64,000 nt of DNA from Enoplolaimus lenunculus (GCA_030248215.1 JASANG010004099.1:1-64000); one strand, 5' to 3'. Positions 11,501-19,670 are shown, counted from the first letter of the stretch. Numbers and translations: made by a program. Notes: generated from the letters alone by a model not told the origin.

Positions 11501-14500
11501 GCTAGTTCAATTGATTAATCAACTCATTGGAATTTACAGTGTAATTAATTGAAAATAACAATATATCTTTGCAATAGAGATTATATAAACGCCTTGAAAC
11601 AAGTACTGTTCGACATTTGCTATATATGTTAATTATCGAAAATACGGATCGCTATTTTGTGACGGTTAAAAGACTAAACTTTAATTTTAAGTTGCCTAAA
11701 TGAAAAATAAAACAAATTTTTTTCTATAAAATTCGTCTTTTGAGTAAAAAATGAAGTTATTTTTCGAGGTATCGTCAGCAAGACCTACAGGTTCCGGTTG
11801 TTTCCACAATAACTTCTTCTACACTGTAAATTTCAGTGAGTTGATTTTAATTCAAAACGAGTGGAATCACTCAGTCTGAGTTAGGACTATCAGAACTCAG
11901 AATTTTGAGTTGATTCAATTCATTCTGAGTTAATTAACCAACTCACCCAGAGTCAGCTCAACTCAGATTGAGAATCAACGAAACTCAGAGTGAGTTAATG
12001 TTTACTGATATTAATTCAGAAATAACCAACTCGCTAGCTGAATTGATCAATCAACTCATTGGAATTTACAGAGTACGCTTACACTCAATTTTGCACAACA
12101 CTACGTTTTTATCCATCGTTCACAATAACACCGATGATAACACTATAAAAGATCTGGCTTTTATACGTGTCAAATTTCAAAATTGTCATTCGTCAACATT
12201 ACCATAACGCAAAAATTTGGTTTCTCCTACCCGGTCCATGTAAAGATCAGGGGCGGAACGTTTTTTTGTGGACTGAAATAGAGTTAGTTTAACTTTTAGA
12301 CTAATTTTTTGCTTGGCTTAGGCTTGGGCTTAGAAATTTGCTCACTCTTACTCTTAGGCTTAGGCTTAGGCTTAGGCTTATTAATTTGCTCACTCTTACG
12401 CTTAGGCTTAGGCTTAGGCTGAGGATTATGCTTATCCTCACGCTTAGGCTTAGCCTTTAGGAATATGCTTATAATACTGTTCCGCTGCAGCTCGTTACGT
12501 TGGCCCCCTACTTTAACGCGTGTTATAAAATGCTCTGTGACACAGGAAATGGTTTTAATTGAATGCGATTTACAACTATTTCAACTGTATTCATACTTAT
12601 CAGTTGTTGTTTTTGACTCGACAAGTGTACTATCACCATTATCATTGCTTTCTTTCACACAAACACGATCTGTATTGTTGCTATTTTCGTCTTTAGTCGT
12701 CGTAACAAATTCTGCAATTTTAGCTTTAGTTACACATTTATATACCAAAACGTATTGCATAATCTTTTCGTTAGAATGCTGGGTTCCGTATCGTTTTAGC
12801 TTGCCAATTTTATGTTTCAACAGTTTAATTTTTTAAGTTATCAACTTCGGCCAATGTAAAGAACTGGGGCGGAACAGTATTATAAGCATGTTCCTAAGCC
12901 TAAGCCTATGCTTTAGCCTAAGCCTAATCGTAACAATGAGCGTATTCCTAAGCCTAAGCCTAAGCCTAAGCCTAAGTCTAAGCAAAAAAATTAGTCTAAG
13001 GCTTAAACTGATTCTATTGAAGCCCCTCCGGAAAACGATCCGGCCCTGTTCTATACATGCGCCTCAACTTGTTAACTCGTGAAGTTTGACCGAACCAGGT
13101 CATTTGTTGCATTTAACAAGTCCACAACAGGTAAGCTTAATGTCGTAAATTTAAAAAAGTCCTTACATACACAAACTGAGTCAAAATTCGCCTCCGCCAG
13201 AGTCAAATTGAGTCGAACTTGACTCAAGGCGGAGTCAAATTTTGTCTCAGTTTGTGTAGTCAGGAAAAGCCTATTTCAGAGAGAGTCAATTTGACTCACC
13301 ATTTTTTGCAGTGTATGAGCATTTGATGTATGAGACTTACGTTTTAAATGAGTTGACTTCGGTTGAACTTTAATTTTTTCGAACAACTGTTCAGCTTCTT
13401 GTCTTAAACAAAAGCATTTTGAGTCGAAATTGTGCTATCAGGGTTGAAACTGACCTGGGTGTTGGATCATGTTTTAGGACAGACAGCGCTGCTTAAAGTA
13501 AGCAACACCCGTGTTTGGCTAGTTTAGTTCGCATTTGACTCGGTGTTAAAAGTAAACAATTTTGAGTTGCAATTGTAGAGGCGCCCCGAAATTATTCGGT
13601 GCCCCCAAACACAATTTTCTGCTGACGCCCCTGCTGCTACTAAATTGAATGTCCAAACAAATTTAATCATTTCATCAGACGCAATATCCATAACCAATCA
13701 GCGTTGGTTCTACGTTATTAGGTACTCAGATTTGTCTCGCATTTGCCGTTCGACCTAAGTTGAAGCGCTGTTTGCTCAAAATAATAGATTAGTATAGCAG
13801 ATTGGCCTACGACGTGTGCCCGACACATGTCAACGAAAACTATAGAGAAACTAAGTAATAAAAACGCAAAATATTGATTTTCACAAAAATTTTCTTTCAG
13901 TCTTGCAAACAAAAAACACGACAAACATAGCAAATATTCGTTTTAACTTGTTCCGGGTATTGGAAATTCCTTTTATGTGCAGATATCCGGCTATTTTGAC
14001 GCTTATTTTGGGGACACGTGAAGAGCTGTGTAGTTTGAATGTCTGATATCCGGATATCTATTGCCTTGCTGTGGTTATAGTATCATATTTTAAACAGTTT
14101 TGCAAACGATACGCCAGTGATTTCGTAACGCACGAGACGAATGTGACTACGGCGGAGTCGAATTTTGACTCAGTTTGTGTTGTCCGAAAAAGCCTATTTC
14201 GGAGAGAGTCAATTTGATTCACCGTTTTTTGCAGTGCGGAAATTGCTTTAAATTTAGATTCGTTTTCTTGTTTCGATAATAATATAAACACTCTCGACTT
14301 ACAGATTGATTTCGCTGCATTCTTTTGTGATAGCCGGCTGCGCTGCAACTGGATGAACATCAGTTGCAACGTTGACAGGTGATCCAGCCGGAACGCATGG
14401 GGTTCCGCGACCTCCGCTTCCGGTTCCTGTAGTTGTTGATTGAAGCATACGTTGATATGATGATACTGAGCCAGTCCGGTCATTAGACGATTGATGTTCT

Positions 14501-15554
14501 TTATGACCAAATGGCACAATCGGTGGATGCCGCTTTGTCACTGATTCGCTATAACATTAAAATGTTCATGCCCATTACCAATTCTGCAAGAAAGCCAGAA
14601 ACCAAAAAATTTTGAAGAAAACAATGCAAGGATTTCAGATGACTTACAAGCGAGGTTGCAGATACTTTTATAGGAATGGCCAAAATTATTTGATGAAAAG
14701 CACAACTCCGCTGGTTCTTTTTTGGCTACTGGTGCGCTAATATTGCCGGTAGTGACATACATAATAAAGTTGTTTTTATAATGAAATTTCGGAACTCTCA
14801 AAGCCAGAACACATTTTGCATATAATTGCGTAAGTTAAGATTCTTATTGAAACTAGGCCATATTCTCAAATGTGTATAGCAACTATCACCAGTTAGTAAT
14901 AAGTTTCACGAACTCGCTAACTATTGCAGTTGTTGGAACTCAAATTTGGTGTACAGTAGTAGAGCAAATTAAATGCAGAAAAATGTGCTGAATTTTGCGC
15001 CTCAGTACTCACTGGTTCGAACGGTACAAGACCTATCGACAAGTGGTGATAGGTGCTACACACATTTGAGAATTTGGACCCTGGACGAAATTCATAGCTC
15101 AAAATTCAAACAGCATCTTGATTTGCGTAAAAAACCCGACTTTTAAAACCATATCGTTTCAACGGCCCATGTATAGAACAGGGCCGGAACAGTAGTATAA
15201 GCATATTCCTAAGCCTAAGCTTAAGCCTAAGCCTAAGCGTATGGATGAGCCTATATCTAAGCCTAAGCCTAAGCCTAAGCAAAAAAGTACTGTAAAGCTT
15301 AAACTGACTCTATTATAGCCCCTTCGAAAAACGATCCGGCCCTGTTCTATACATGGGCCGTTTCACCAGAGGTACTGTGTCATTCACCTTCCATCGTCTT
15401 GCTCATCATTAATTGTTGCTTTGTTGCGGCAGTATTTGCAAAAAAGTATTATTGATATGACAAATATGAGACCTCCTATAACGCCGCTAATGAGCACCAG
15501 AACAGTCAACAACGGACGTCTTTCATATTCTTCTTCGTCGCCTGAGTCGAAGTA
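1152..15554 (-). CDS. Gene 1: single-pass membrane protein with long low-complexity tail (3' nine exons)
   Basis: Nine coding exons join on the minus strand: 15554-15388, 14548-14303, 11220-10968, 9749-9531, 8140-6682, 4860-4497, 4001-3817, 3261-2948 and 2509-1152. Every junction has AG/GT borders and codon phase matches across all eight introns, which is strong evidence for one gene. The joined product is about 1,520 residues: a short acidic stretch, one transmembrane helix, then a Ser/Thr/Pro/Gln-rich tail with Arg-Arg-Ser type sites, a run of ten Ala and a His/Gln-rich end. No folded domain was recognised in the tail. The first exon seen starts in phase 0 just before the helix, so the signal peptide and extracellular part lie further upstream and were not found. 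The frame slips by one base inside the 4497-4860 exon. I do not recognise the family; a receptor-like or adhesion-like protein with a scaffold tail is only a guess. Confidence 0.8.
1522..1806 (-). repeat. CAA/CAG trinucleotide tract in gene 1
   Basis: An imperfect CAA/CAG array interrupted by two CAT/CAC histidine blocks and CCG proline codons. A 60-base unit (CAC-rich block plus about 15 Gln codons) is tandemly duplicated at about 1687-1766. Confidence 0.9.
2948..3261 (-). CDS. Gene 1, exon with Phe-Glu-Ser repeats
   Basis: The acceptor is AATTTCAG and the donor GTAATT; two incoming bases plus one make Arg, and one base is left for the next exon, where it completes an Asp codon. The product starts NILATRRLRQNK and contains an irregular repeat of F-E-(Q/S/R)-S-F-E-S, seen four times within SFEDSQHHFEQSFESFERSF and the residues after it. 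The open frame continues past the donor, but the phase of the next exon supports ending at 2948. Confidence 0.78.
3817..4001 (-). CDS. Gene 1, Ser/Thr-rich small exon
   Basis: The exon is 185 bases with acceptor TTTTCAG and donor GTATGT. It enters in phase 0 and leaves two bases. It encodes SNQWPSVDDGESLGSFET followed by a Thr-rich stretch, RRRSSTFLEPPKLMTPETRR and KYR. The RRRSS and TPETRR motifs look like phosphorylation sites. Family E element 4014-4289 begins 12 bases before the acceptor on the gene strand, so the polypyrimidine tract is right beside a transposon end. Confidence 0.8.
4014..4289. mobile_element. Family E MITE (TTAA type)
   Basis: Terminal inverted repeats read CCCTATTCACACGTGCAAG at one end and its complement (CTTGCACATGTGAATGAGG) at the other. 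Internal TTGCAGCTGCAA-like palindromes occur on both sides. Similar copies lie at 29247, 34594, 50634 and 58650. It sits in a gene 1 intron. Confidence 0.75.
4497..4860 (-). CDS. Gene 1, exon with an apparent one-base frameshift
   Basis: The acceptor TTATTCAG and donor GTAAGA are both good, and the incoming phase gives EVSPPSPSRMLPQLPS. That frame stays open to RPPSPDNTT, then meets a TAA at 4682-4684. A second frame opens after a TAA at 4713-4715 and runs ERSSTINRKQLTP through PTDLTEECHKLWSLRTTL to the donor, where its phase matches the next exon. The shift must lie between about 4685 and 4715. One missing base in a G pair there would explain it, so a sequencing or assembly indel is the simplest reading; a real allele defect is the alternative. 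Confidence 0.7.
5196..5406 (-). mobile_element. Family C element with TTAGGC units
   Basis: Ends CGCCCATGTAAAGATCAGG and GGTTCTTTTACATTGGCC form an inverted repeat around scattered CTTAGG hexamers. Flanks CAAATATT and CAAATGTT look like an aged 8-bp target duplication. Confidence 0.75.
5460..5900. repeat. AT-rich simple repeat
   Basis: Irregular array of ATTATTAATTATGG-type units followed by T-rich low-complexity sequence, inside a gene 1 intron. No other feature is visible in it. Confidence 0.8.
6180..6405 (+). mobile_element. Family C element with TTAGGC units
   Basis: The right end is intact (CCGGCCCTGTTCTATACAT then GGGCC); the left end is damaged (AGTGTATAAACAGCCGG). The centre is two CCTAAG blocks separated by a GTAAGGATGAGCC spacer. 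Flanks AAAAACGC and AAAACGAC fit a decayed 8-bp duplication. Confidence 0.7.
6682..8140 (-). CDS. Gene 1, large central exon of cytoplasmic tail
   Basis: At 1,459 bases this is the largest exon, entered after TTTCTAG in phase 0 and left at GTAAGC with one base over. The open frame starts GPPPAHRRGSLNIVS. The product is rich in Ser, Tyr, His, Pro and Arg, with repeated basic-Ser motifs (RRGS, RRRS, RRSY, RRSN) that resemble basophilic kinase or 14-3-3 sites. It also has a PSPPPHPP proline run and a run of ten Ala encoded by mixed GCN codons near 6971-7000. An ATG-initiated reading is not needed; TTG at 8108-8110 is internal. No folded domain is evident. Confidence 0.85.
8460..8607 (+). mobile_element. 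Family C element with perfect 8-bp target duplication
   Basis: A 148-base copy with ends GGCCCATGTATAGAACATGG and CTGTTTTATACATGAGCC, an interior of three CCTAAG units, and exact duplications ATTCGCAT at 8452-8459 and 8608-8615. The duplication fixes the element borders for the whole family. Confidence 0.85.
8958..9065 (+). mobile_element. Family C element, 3' end missing
   Basis: Starts GGCCAATGTAAAGAACAGGG and runs into three CCTAAG-like units and CTTAAGCTTACTC, but the right inverted repeat is absent. Confidence 0.6.
9198..9501. mobile_element. Family K MITE
   Basis: Inverted ends ATGCATCGTTCACAATAAAA and its near complement (TTTTTTGCTGTGAACAATGCA) enclose about 300 bases containing mirrored ACACGTGTCAAATTTCAAAA motifs. 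A second copy at 12108 is split by a family C insertion. Confidence 0.7.
9531..9749 (-). CDS. Gene 1, fourth visible exon
   Basis: This is a 219-base exon in phase 0 at both ends, between acceptor ATTTTAG and donor GTAAAA. It encodes IHIGARSFDHNS, a basic Ser/Lys stretch, a run of four Gln, then PPRLGLPRSMEKRPSLGPIG and ends TVLEK. Arg-Pro-Ser and Arg-Ser sites could be kinase targets, but this is inference. Its donor end lies 30 bases from family K element 9198-9501, and family C element 9810-10017 sits just upstream. Confidence 0.78.
9810..10017 (-). mobile_element. Family C element with TTAGGC units
   Basis: Ends GGCCCATGTATAGAACAGGG and TTGTTCTATACATGGACC; interior carries about eight GCTTAG units. 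Flanks AAATTAAC and AAGTTAAG match at six of eight bases. Located in the intron upstream of the 9531-9749 exon. Confidence 0.75.
10705..10956 (-). mobile_element. Family A MITE (mariner-like, TA duplication)
   Basis: Ends CACTGTAAATTCCAATGAG and CTCACTGAAATTTACAGTG, flanked by TA on both sides. The interior is built from repeated TGAGTTGA/TCAACTCA words, so the whole element can fold on itself. It ends 11 bases from the 10968-11220 exon and is in opposite orientation to 11271-11541. Confidence 0.85.
10968..11220 (-). CDS. Gene 1, third visible exon
   Basis: The exon is bordered by acceptor TTTTCAG and the weak donor GTTCGT. It completes a Leu codon across the intron (EIN-L-SLEYNQNGK) and ends in phase 0 after RRNKK. 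The sequence is Thr/Ser/Ala-rich, with many TTR, TTT and TSA triplets, and carries an acidic SDEDRR motif near its end. Two family A MITEs of opposite orientation flank it: 10705-10956 begins 11 bases beyond its donor end and 11271-11541 lies 50 bases before its acceptor. Confidence 0.78.
11271..11541 (+). mobile_element. Family A MITE
   Basis: Ends CACTGTAAATTTCAGTAAG and CTCATTGGAATTTACAGTG with TA flanks; it reads as the reverse complement of 10705-10956 along its length, including the asymmetric GACTATCAGAACTCAG block. Confidence 0.85.
11822..12073 (+). mobile_element. Family A MITE
   Basis: Starts CACTGTAAATTTCAGTGAG after TA and ends CTCATTGGAATTTACAGAG before TA. Same orientation as 11271-11541 and about 280 bases from it. 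Confidence 0.85.
12108..12232. mobile_element. Family K MITE, left part (split by a family C insertion)
   Basis: ATCCATCGTTCACAATAACA and ACGTGTCAAATTTCAAAATT match the left half of 9198-9501. The element continues at about 12506 (ACGCGTGTTATAAAATGCTC) on the far side of the inserted family C element and fades out near 12555. Confidence 0.6.
12233..12505 (-). mobile_element. Family C element nested in family K
   Basis: Ends GGTCCATGTAAAGATCAGG and a right end of the GTTACGTTGGCC type. Interior has three blocks of CTTAGG units separated by GCTCACTCTTAC-like spacers. Flanks TCCTACCC and CCCTACTT are compatible with a decayed 8-bp duplication of family K sequence. Confidence 0.7.
12849..13063 (+). 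mobile_element. Family C element with mixed ends
   Basis: Left end GGCCAATGTAAAGAACTGGG belongs to the AAAGA subtype, right end CCCTGTTCTATACATGCGCC to the TATAG subtype. Interior CCTAAG blocks flank a GTAACAATGAGCG spacer. Flanks TCAACTTC and TCAACTTG match at seven of eight bases. Confidence 0.78.
13159..13313. mobile_element. Family B MITE, left end missing
   Basis: Retains the central palindrome around CTCCGCCAGAGTCAAA and the right end AATTTGACTCACCATTTTTT-GCAGTG before TA. The left 40 bases are absent. In a gene 1 intron. Confidence 0.75.
14141..14236. mobile_element. Family B MITE, right half only
   Basis: GTGACTACGGCGGAGTCGAA through GAGAGAGTCAATTTGATTCA and GCAGTG match the right half of full family B copies such as 21166-21386. 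Confidence 0.7.
14303..14548 (-). CDS. Gene 1, second visible exon
   Basis: Acceptor TTATAG precedes the exon and donor GTAAGT follows it. The two bases left by the transmembrane exon plus the first base here make a Ser codon, giving the junction DDG-S-ESVTKRHPP. A nearby alternative acceptor (CAG at 14541) would break the phase and was rejected. The product is Ser/Thr/Gly/Pro-rich (a TTTGTGSGGRGTP run) and ends SEIN. It has no recognisable domain and is probably disordered cytoplasmic tail. Confidence 0.75.
14856..15079. mobile_element. Family H inverted-repeat element
   Basis: Ends GGCCATATTCTCAAATGTG and CACATTTGAGAATTTGGACC with nested ACTATCACCAGTT / GTGGTGATAGGTGC. Copies at 15865 and 59096. 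Length about 220 bases; superfamily not determined. Confidence 0.65.
15164..15359 (+). mobile_element. Family C element, well preserved
   Basis: Ends GGCCCATGTATAGAACAGGG and CCCTGTTCTATACATGGGCC are exact complements, extending through CCGGA / TCCGG. Flanks GTTTCAAC and GTTTCACC differ at one base. The interior carries CCTAAG units in two blocks. Confidence 0.85.
15388..15554 (-). CDS. Gene 1, transmembrane exon
   Basis: The exon opens after TTTCTTTCAG and closes at a GTGAAT donor; it starts in phase 0 and leaves two bases. It encodes an acidic juxtamembrane stretch (YFDSGDEEEYERR), then an uninterrupted hydrophobic segment of about 25 residues from PLLTVLVLI to IILF, then a basic Cys-rich stop-transfer stretch (CKYCRNK) and another acidic patch. 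Acidic outside and basic inside is the usual orientation of a type I membrane helix. Two family C elements flank the exon closely: 15164-15359 lies 28 bases past the donor and 15611-15854 lies 56 bases before the acceptor. Confidence 0.8.
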
Positions 15555-15610
15555 CTGAAAGAAATTATTTTTGATAATTTGTCCATAGAACGCTAAACGT
15601 TTCAAACACC

Positions 15611-15854
15611 GGACAATGTATAGAATAATGGCGGAACAGTAATTTAAGCATATTCCTAAGTCTAAACCTAACCTAAGTCTAAGCCTAAGCGTAAAACTGA
15701 GCATATTCCTAAGCCTAGGCCTAAGTCTAAGCCTGTTAAACCTAAGCGTAAGAATGAGCATATTCCTAAGCGTAAATCTAAGCCTAAGCTAAGCAAAAAT
15801 TAGTCTTTTCTAATCCCACAGAAAAATGTTCCACCCCTGATGTTTTCATGGGCC
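15611..15854 (+). mobile_element. Family C element with perfect 8-bp target duplication
   Basis: Exact CAAACACC at 15603-15610 and 15855-15862. Left end GGACAATGTATAGAATAATG; right end is shortened (CTGATGTTTTCATGGGCC). Three CCTAAG blocks separated by GAGCATATTCCTAAG spacers. It lies between the transmembrane exon of gene 1 and family H copy 15865. Confidence 0.8.
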
Positions 15855-15864
15855 CAAACACCTG

Positions 15865-16055
15865 TGCCATATTCTCAAATCAACGAAGCACATATCATCA
15901 GTTGATGATAGGTCCTGTATAACCTGTAATTCTACATTTGATTGGTCCAACTGGTGAGACAAATTGGACGTTTGTTGCTGTTTCACAGGTTCGCTTGTTT
16001 GAAAACCGTTTACTAAATTCATGATCGGTGCTACACGTATTTGAGAATACCAGCC
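15865..16055. mobile_element. Family H inverted-repeat element
   Basis: GCCATATTCTCAAATCAACG at the left and GTGCTACACGTATTTGAGAA at the right, with TCATCAGTTGATGATAGGTC inside. More diverged than 14856-15079. Confidence 0.6.
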
Positions 16056-16317
16056 CTAAAATTTAGATTTCTTAGAAAAATTTAGACTTCTAGAAATCGT
16101 TATAGCTACGGTATGTTTGTTGTAAAAAATTTAAGTTCACTGAATGCTATTCGTAGGTGATTTTTGCCCTCTGTTGCTGTAATAAATCTTATGCTGGCCT
16201 GATTCGATGGTAGCATAAATCCCTTATGAAACAGTTGCGTTTTTGAATTTCATTTTTCAATCCATAACACGGCATAGCTTCCATTAGGATAGTGTATGTT
16301 TAGGGCATACAAAAGTT

Positions 16318-16701
16318 GGCCCGTGTTAACTTTTAGGGCCGTCCCGGTTTCTGGTGGGTAAGAGTAGGCTTACATTCTAGACTACAAACTTTGGCTTAGG
16401 CTCAGGCTTAGGCCTAGGAATACGCTTTTGCAACGCTTAAGCTTAGAAATGCGCTTTTGCAACGCTTAGGCTTAGAAATACGCTTTTGCAACGCTTAAAC
16501 TTAGAAATACGCTTTTTCAACGCTTAGGCTTAGAAATACGCTTTTGCAACGCTTAAACTTAGAAATACGCTTTTGCAACGCTTAGGCTTAGAAATACGCT
16601 TTTGCAACGCTTAGGCTTAGGCTTAGGCTTAGGCTTAGGCTTAGGCATAGTCTTAGGAATACGCTTAATCTACTGTTACGTCCCTAAAAGTAACATCGAC
16701 C
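16318..16701 (-). mobile_element. Family C element, third end type, with internal minisatellite
   Basis: Ends GGCCCGTGTTAACTTTTAGG and CCCTAAAAGTAACATCGACC. Flanks CAAAAGTT and CGAAAGTG match at six of eight. Interior has a 29-base tandem unit (GCTTAG...AAATACGCTTTTGCAAC) about six times, then a run of CTTAGG hexamers. Confidence 0.78.
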
Positions 16702-17019
16702 CGAAAGTGTTTCAGATAGCAATAGATATTATCGCATAACGCCGCTTTCGAAACAAAAGTTGCATTATTTGCACGGTGCAACGAACGAAAAACAACAACC
16801 GAAACCCCATAACGGGATATCAACAAGTTTTACCGGATTCGGAAGTCAAACAAAATTAATAGCTGACAAGAATGGCGTTGAATTTGCCAACTTTAACCAT
16901 AATCCGCTATTGAGTGCGGTCAAAAATTGGCTTTAGGATTTACTTGTTGAGAAACATCGGTAAATATAGCTTTCAAAATAGCCGTAAAATTACAAACTCA
17001 CCAAATTGCACAAATTGTT
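16702..17019. other. No gene recognised
   Basis: AT-rich sequence upstream of gene 1's first visible exon, with no repeat family match noticed and no confident exon. An upstream exon of gene 1 should lie somewhere beyond 15554 but was not identified. Confidence 0.3.
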
Positions 17020-17270
17020 CACTGTAAATTTGAGTGAGTTGATTTTGACTCAGAATGATTTGAATCACTCAGTCTGAGTTAGGACTATCACAACTCCAAA
17101 TTTTGAGTTGATTCAGTTTATTCTGAATTAATTAAACAACTCACCCAGCGTCAACTCAACTCAGAGTGAGATTAACTCAACTGAGAGTGAGTTAATGTTT
17201 ACTGATATTAATTCAGAAATAACCAACTCTCTAGCTGAATTAATTAATCAACTCATTGGAATTTACAGTG
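17020..17270 (+). mobile_element. Family A MITE
   Basis: CACTGTAAATTTGAGTGAG to CTCATTGGAATTTACAGTG, TA on the right, TT on the left. Asymmetric interior in the same orientation as 11822-12073. Confidence 0.82.
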
Positions 17271-18020
17271 TATTAAAATGGTAAAAAAATTTTGTTACCG
17301 AAATTGCCGGATGTTCCGGTAATTATATCTATGGGAGCCGGAGATTGACTTTGTACTAATGCCGACGTCTGAGACGGACTTTCGGCTTTACCTTGCTGAT
17401 CGATGAAAGTTGGATATAAAAAATAAGCAAACTCTCAACGAGTGATGTCATACCTGCGTCATATTGAATTGGAAAATTTGTCTTTTGACTGAATTGTTAT
17501 CGTTTGAAACACGACACAGTTGATATGTGTGACATATGTTTTTGGATATTGCTACAAGTTAATAATACATTATATATACATAAATCTAAACGGCGTTTGG
17601 CCCACAATATTTTATATCTAGAAATTAATTCAGCTGAAACGCCACACGATACGTATTTTGGGCAACATTACAGCCCATCTGGGGGTTATATTCTCAAGAT
17701 TTCACGAGACAGAAAAATAAGCTAATCTATAGCTATCATCGCAGTGAATTTTTTTTATATTGCTATATTCCAAATGTTGCAACCACTTTGTCTGAGTCAA
17801 TCGATAATATATACTTGCAAAAGTGTAGTAACAGCTCGCTCGTACCTGAAATCCCTACGTGTGCTGTGCCATACCCAACAGGACCAATCTGGTTTAGGCC
17901 AGTTGAATTTACCGCTGGATATGTTCTAATTGTAATCTACTTGGTCTATGAGCAGTCAAAAAACACAGCCCCGGTGGGGTGGACAGGGTGTTTGACCGAG
18001 AAATTATTCAATTGCTGGTG
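17271..18020. other. No confident gene
   Basis: Positions 17290-17400 resemble 55980-56080 and 29800-29860 (CCGG-rich dispersed repeat text). The rest up to 18020 has only short chance frames. Confidence 0.3.
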
Positions 18021-18029
18021 CTAGTTTTT

Positions 18030-18220
18030 GTTTTCTACACAAATGCAGGAGACGGGTCAAGAGGATGTCAGGGACCTCAGCCCCTCTGGAAATTTTTGAC
18101 CGCTTTCTCCAGCAAAAGTTTCAACCTCGGTTGTAAGTGCCTGAAATGTCTTGCATACCCCTTCTTGCTTAAAAGATTTTAGCGCCTCTCAGGCAAGGTG
18201 AGCTGGCTACGAACCTGACC
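18030..18220 (-). mobile_element. Family D hAT-like fossil
   Basis: CAGCCCCTCTGGAAATTTTT and CAAGGTGAGCTGGCTACGAA match family D copies at 22980, 31490, 38890 and 47368. End reads GCTACGAACCTG; the left border is unclear. Confidence 0.55.
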
Positions 18221-18544
18221 CGAGAACCACAATATTGCAGAGACGATGAAACTGTGACTTCAATTGATTTGGATACTAGCAGATGGATAAACTCATTTTA
18301 TTAATGAGAGTCTTAACATCCTATTCCAGATGTGATTATTGTGCTATATCTTCCTTTTGGGACAAAATTCAAAAGACCCCTGGGTTACTATACACTTCAT
18401 TCCACATTTAAAATCAGTGCCTGGGCTTAGGCTTAGGCGTAGGTAAGCGTTTTCGAACACCTAAAGCCATTCCGTGTGCGGTGAAAAATGTACAGGAGTT
18501 GAATCCTTGGAACCTGGCAAATGCATGCCGTAAATGACGTGTGG

Positions 18545-18920
18545 TAATATTTAATATCTGATGGAAACGGAAAACGGTTATTAAAGTATAAAAGTTTCAA
18601 AGATGTTTAATGTTTCAGCCAACAGAATTGCGATACGTAGCTGCTTAGCAAACATTCATCGGACTTTGCTTTGTAAACTTTTAAACAAAAAATAGCAGAT
18701 GCACCGAAAATTTTAACATTTTCGACGAATTTCGCATTTAACTTTTATTCTACTTTGAACAATTACAGCTTATCAGTAAAATGAAACATTGCTAGATATA
18801 TAGATGTAGTACGTGATTTACAACTAATTTTTGAGCAAAAAAATAACCGAATTTCCAGGTTATTCTATAACGAACACGGAGACGGACACCGATGTTTACC
18901 GGAAACGGAAAATTTTGCAC
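18545..18920 (+). repeat. Family I dispersed repeat
   Basis: GGAAACGGAAAACGG, then GTTTAATGTTTCAGCCAACA, ACATTCATCGG and a closing GATGTTTACCGGAAACGGAA. Similar order is seen at 48250, 53095 and 57455 (inverted). Type unknown; no inverted ends or tail seen. Confidence 0.6.
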
Positions 18921-19230
18921 ATTCATATACATTGTCTAACCCTGAAAATTCCACTATTCAACCTCAACAACACACTGTCCACTGTTGTATGCTAATCGAA
19001 ATACTACGTAGACGATTGTAGCTATAACAAAAATTGCCTATGAACTAATCAAAAACATAAAGGTTTCTATAGAAGCATAGTAAATATATATAAAAACTCA
19101 TTCGGAAAAAATATTAACCACAACAGTCATATCAGGTGGTTTCAGTCGTACTATCACATATTTTAACGAGTTTCAGCGATAGTATGGTTAAAAAACTAGG
19201 GTTTGCAACGTCGAGCCTATTAATGGTGTA

Positions 19231-19670
19231 CTGTAGTGACCCAGAGGGTGTGAGGTAATCAGAGTAAGGGTCCCCATTTTGAGTCCCAATCAATAGGAGT
19301 TCGTATCCCTAGTTAGAGTCCGTAAGCGAATAGATTCCGTAAGTCCTAATAGAGTCCATGAACGTCAGTTAATTGTAGTGCATAAATGAATTCAAGGCCA
19401 AATAAAATTGATTTCGAATCTTTAAGGCGTACTTAAATTTTGAAAGTACATTCCTAAAGTATAACCTTGTATTATCGCTCAAGCTATTGACGCAAGACAA
19501 ATAAACGTTTAATTCAACGGATAGTTGCAGTGCCGGACATATATCATTAACGAAGGGTGGCGGAGTGTAGGTTAAAATAACTCACAGTCCGTAATCGAAT
19601 AACAAGGGGGTACACTCTAGAGAGGCCAAATAAATATCAGTCCCCCTCCCTCATATTCGTCTCACTACAG
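19231..19670. mobile_element. Family M inverted-repeat element (TA duplication)
   Basis: CTGTAGTGACCCAGAGGG at the left and GTCTCACTACAG at the right are complementary, with TA on both outer sides, a mariner-like layout. About 440 bases; the interior has several AGTCCGTAA/AGTCC words and C-rich sequence. The only copy in this window. Confidence 0.5.

Noticed and set aside
14541-14548. CAG acceptor at 14541 for the gene 1 exon 14303-14548
   Set aside because: It breaks the reading phase with the transmembrane exon; TTATAG at 14549 keeps it.
17300-17405. A 38-codon minus-strand open segment that might be the next upstream exon of gene 1
   Set aside because: Its donor leaves one base while the transmembrane exon needs phase 0, and the text matches dispersed CCGG repeats at 55980.
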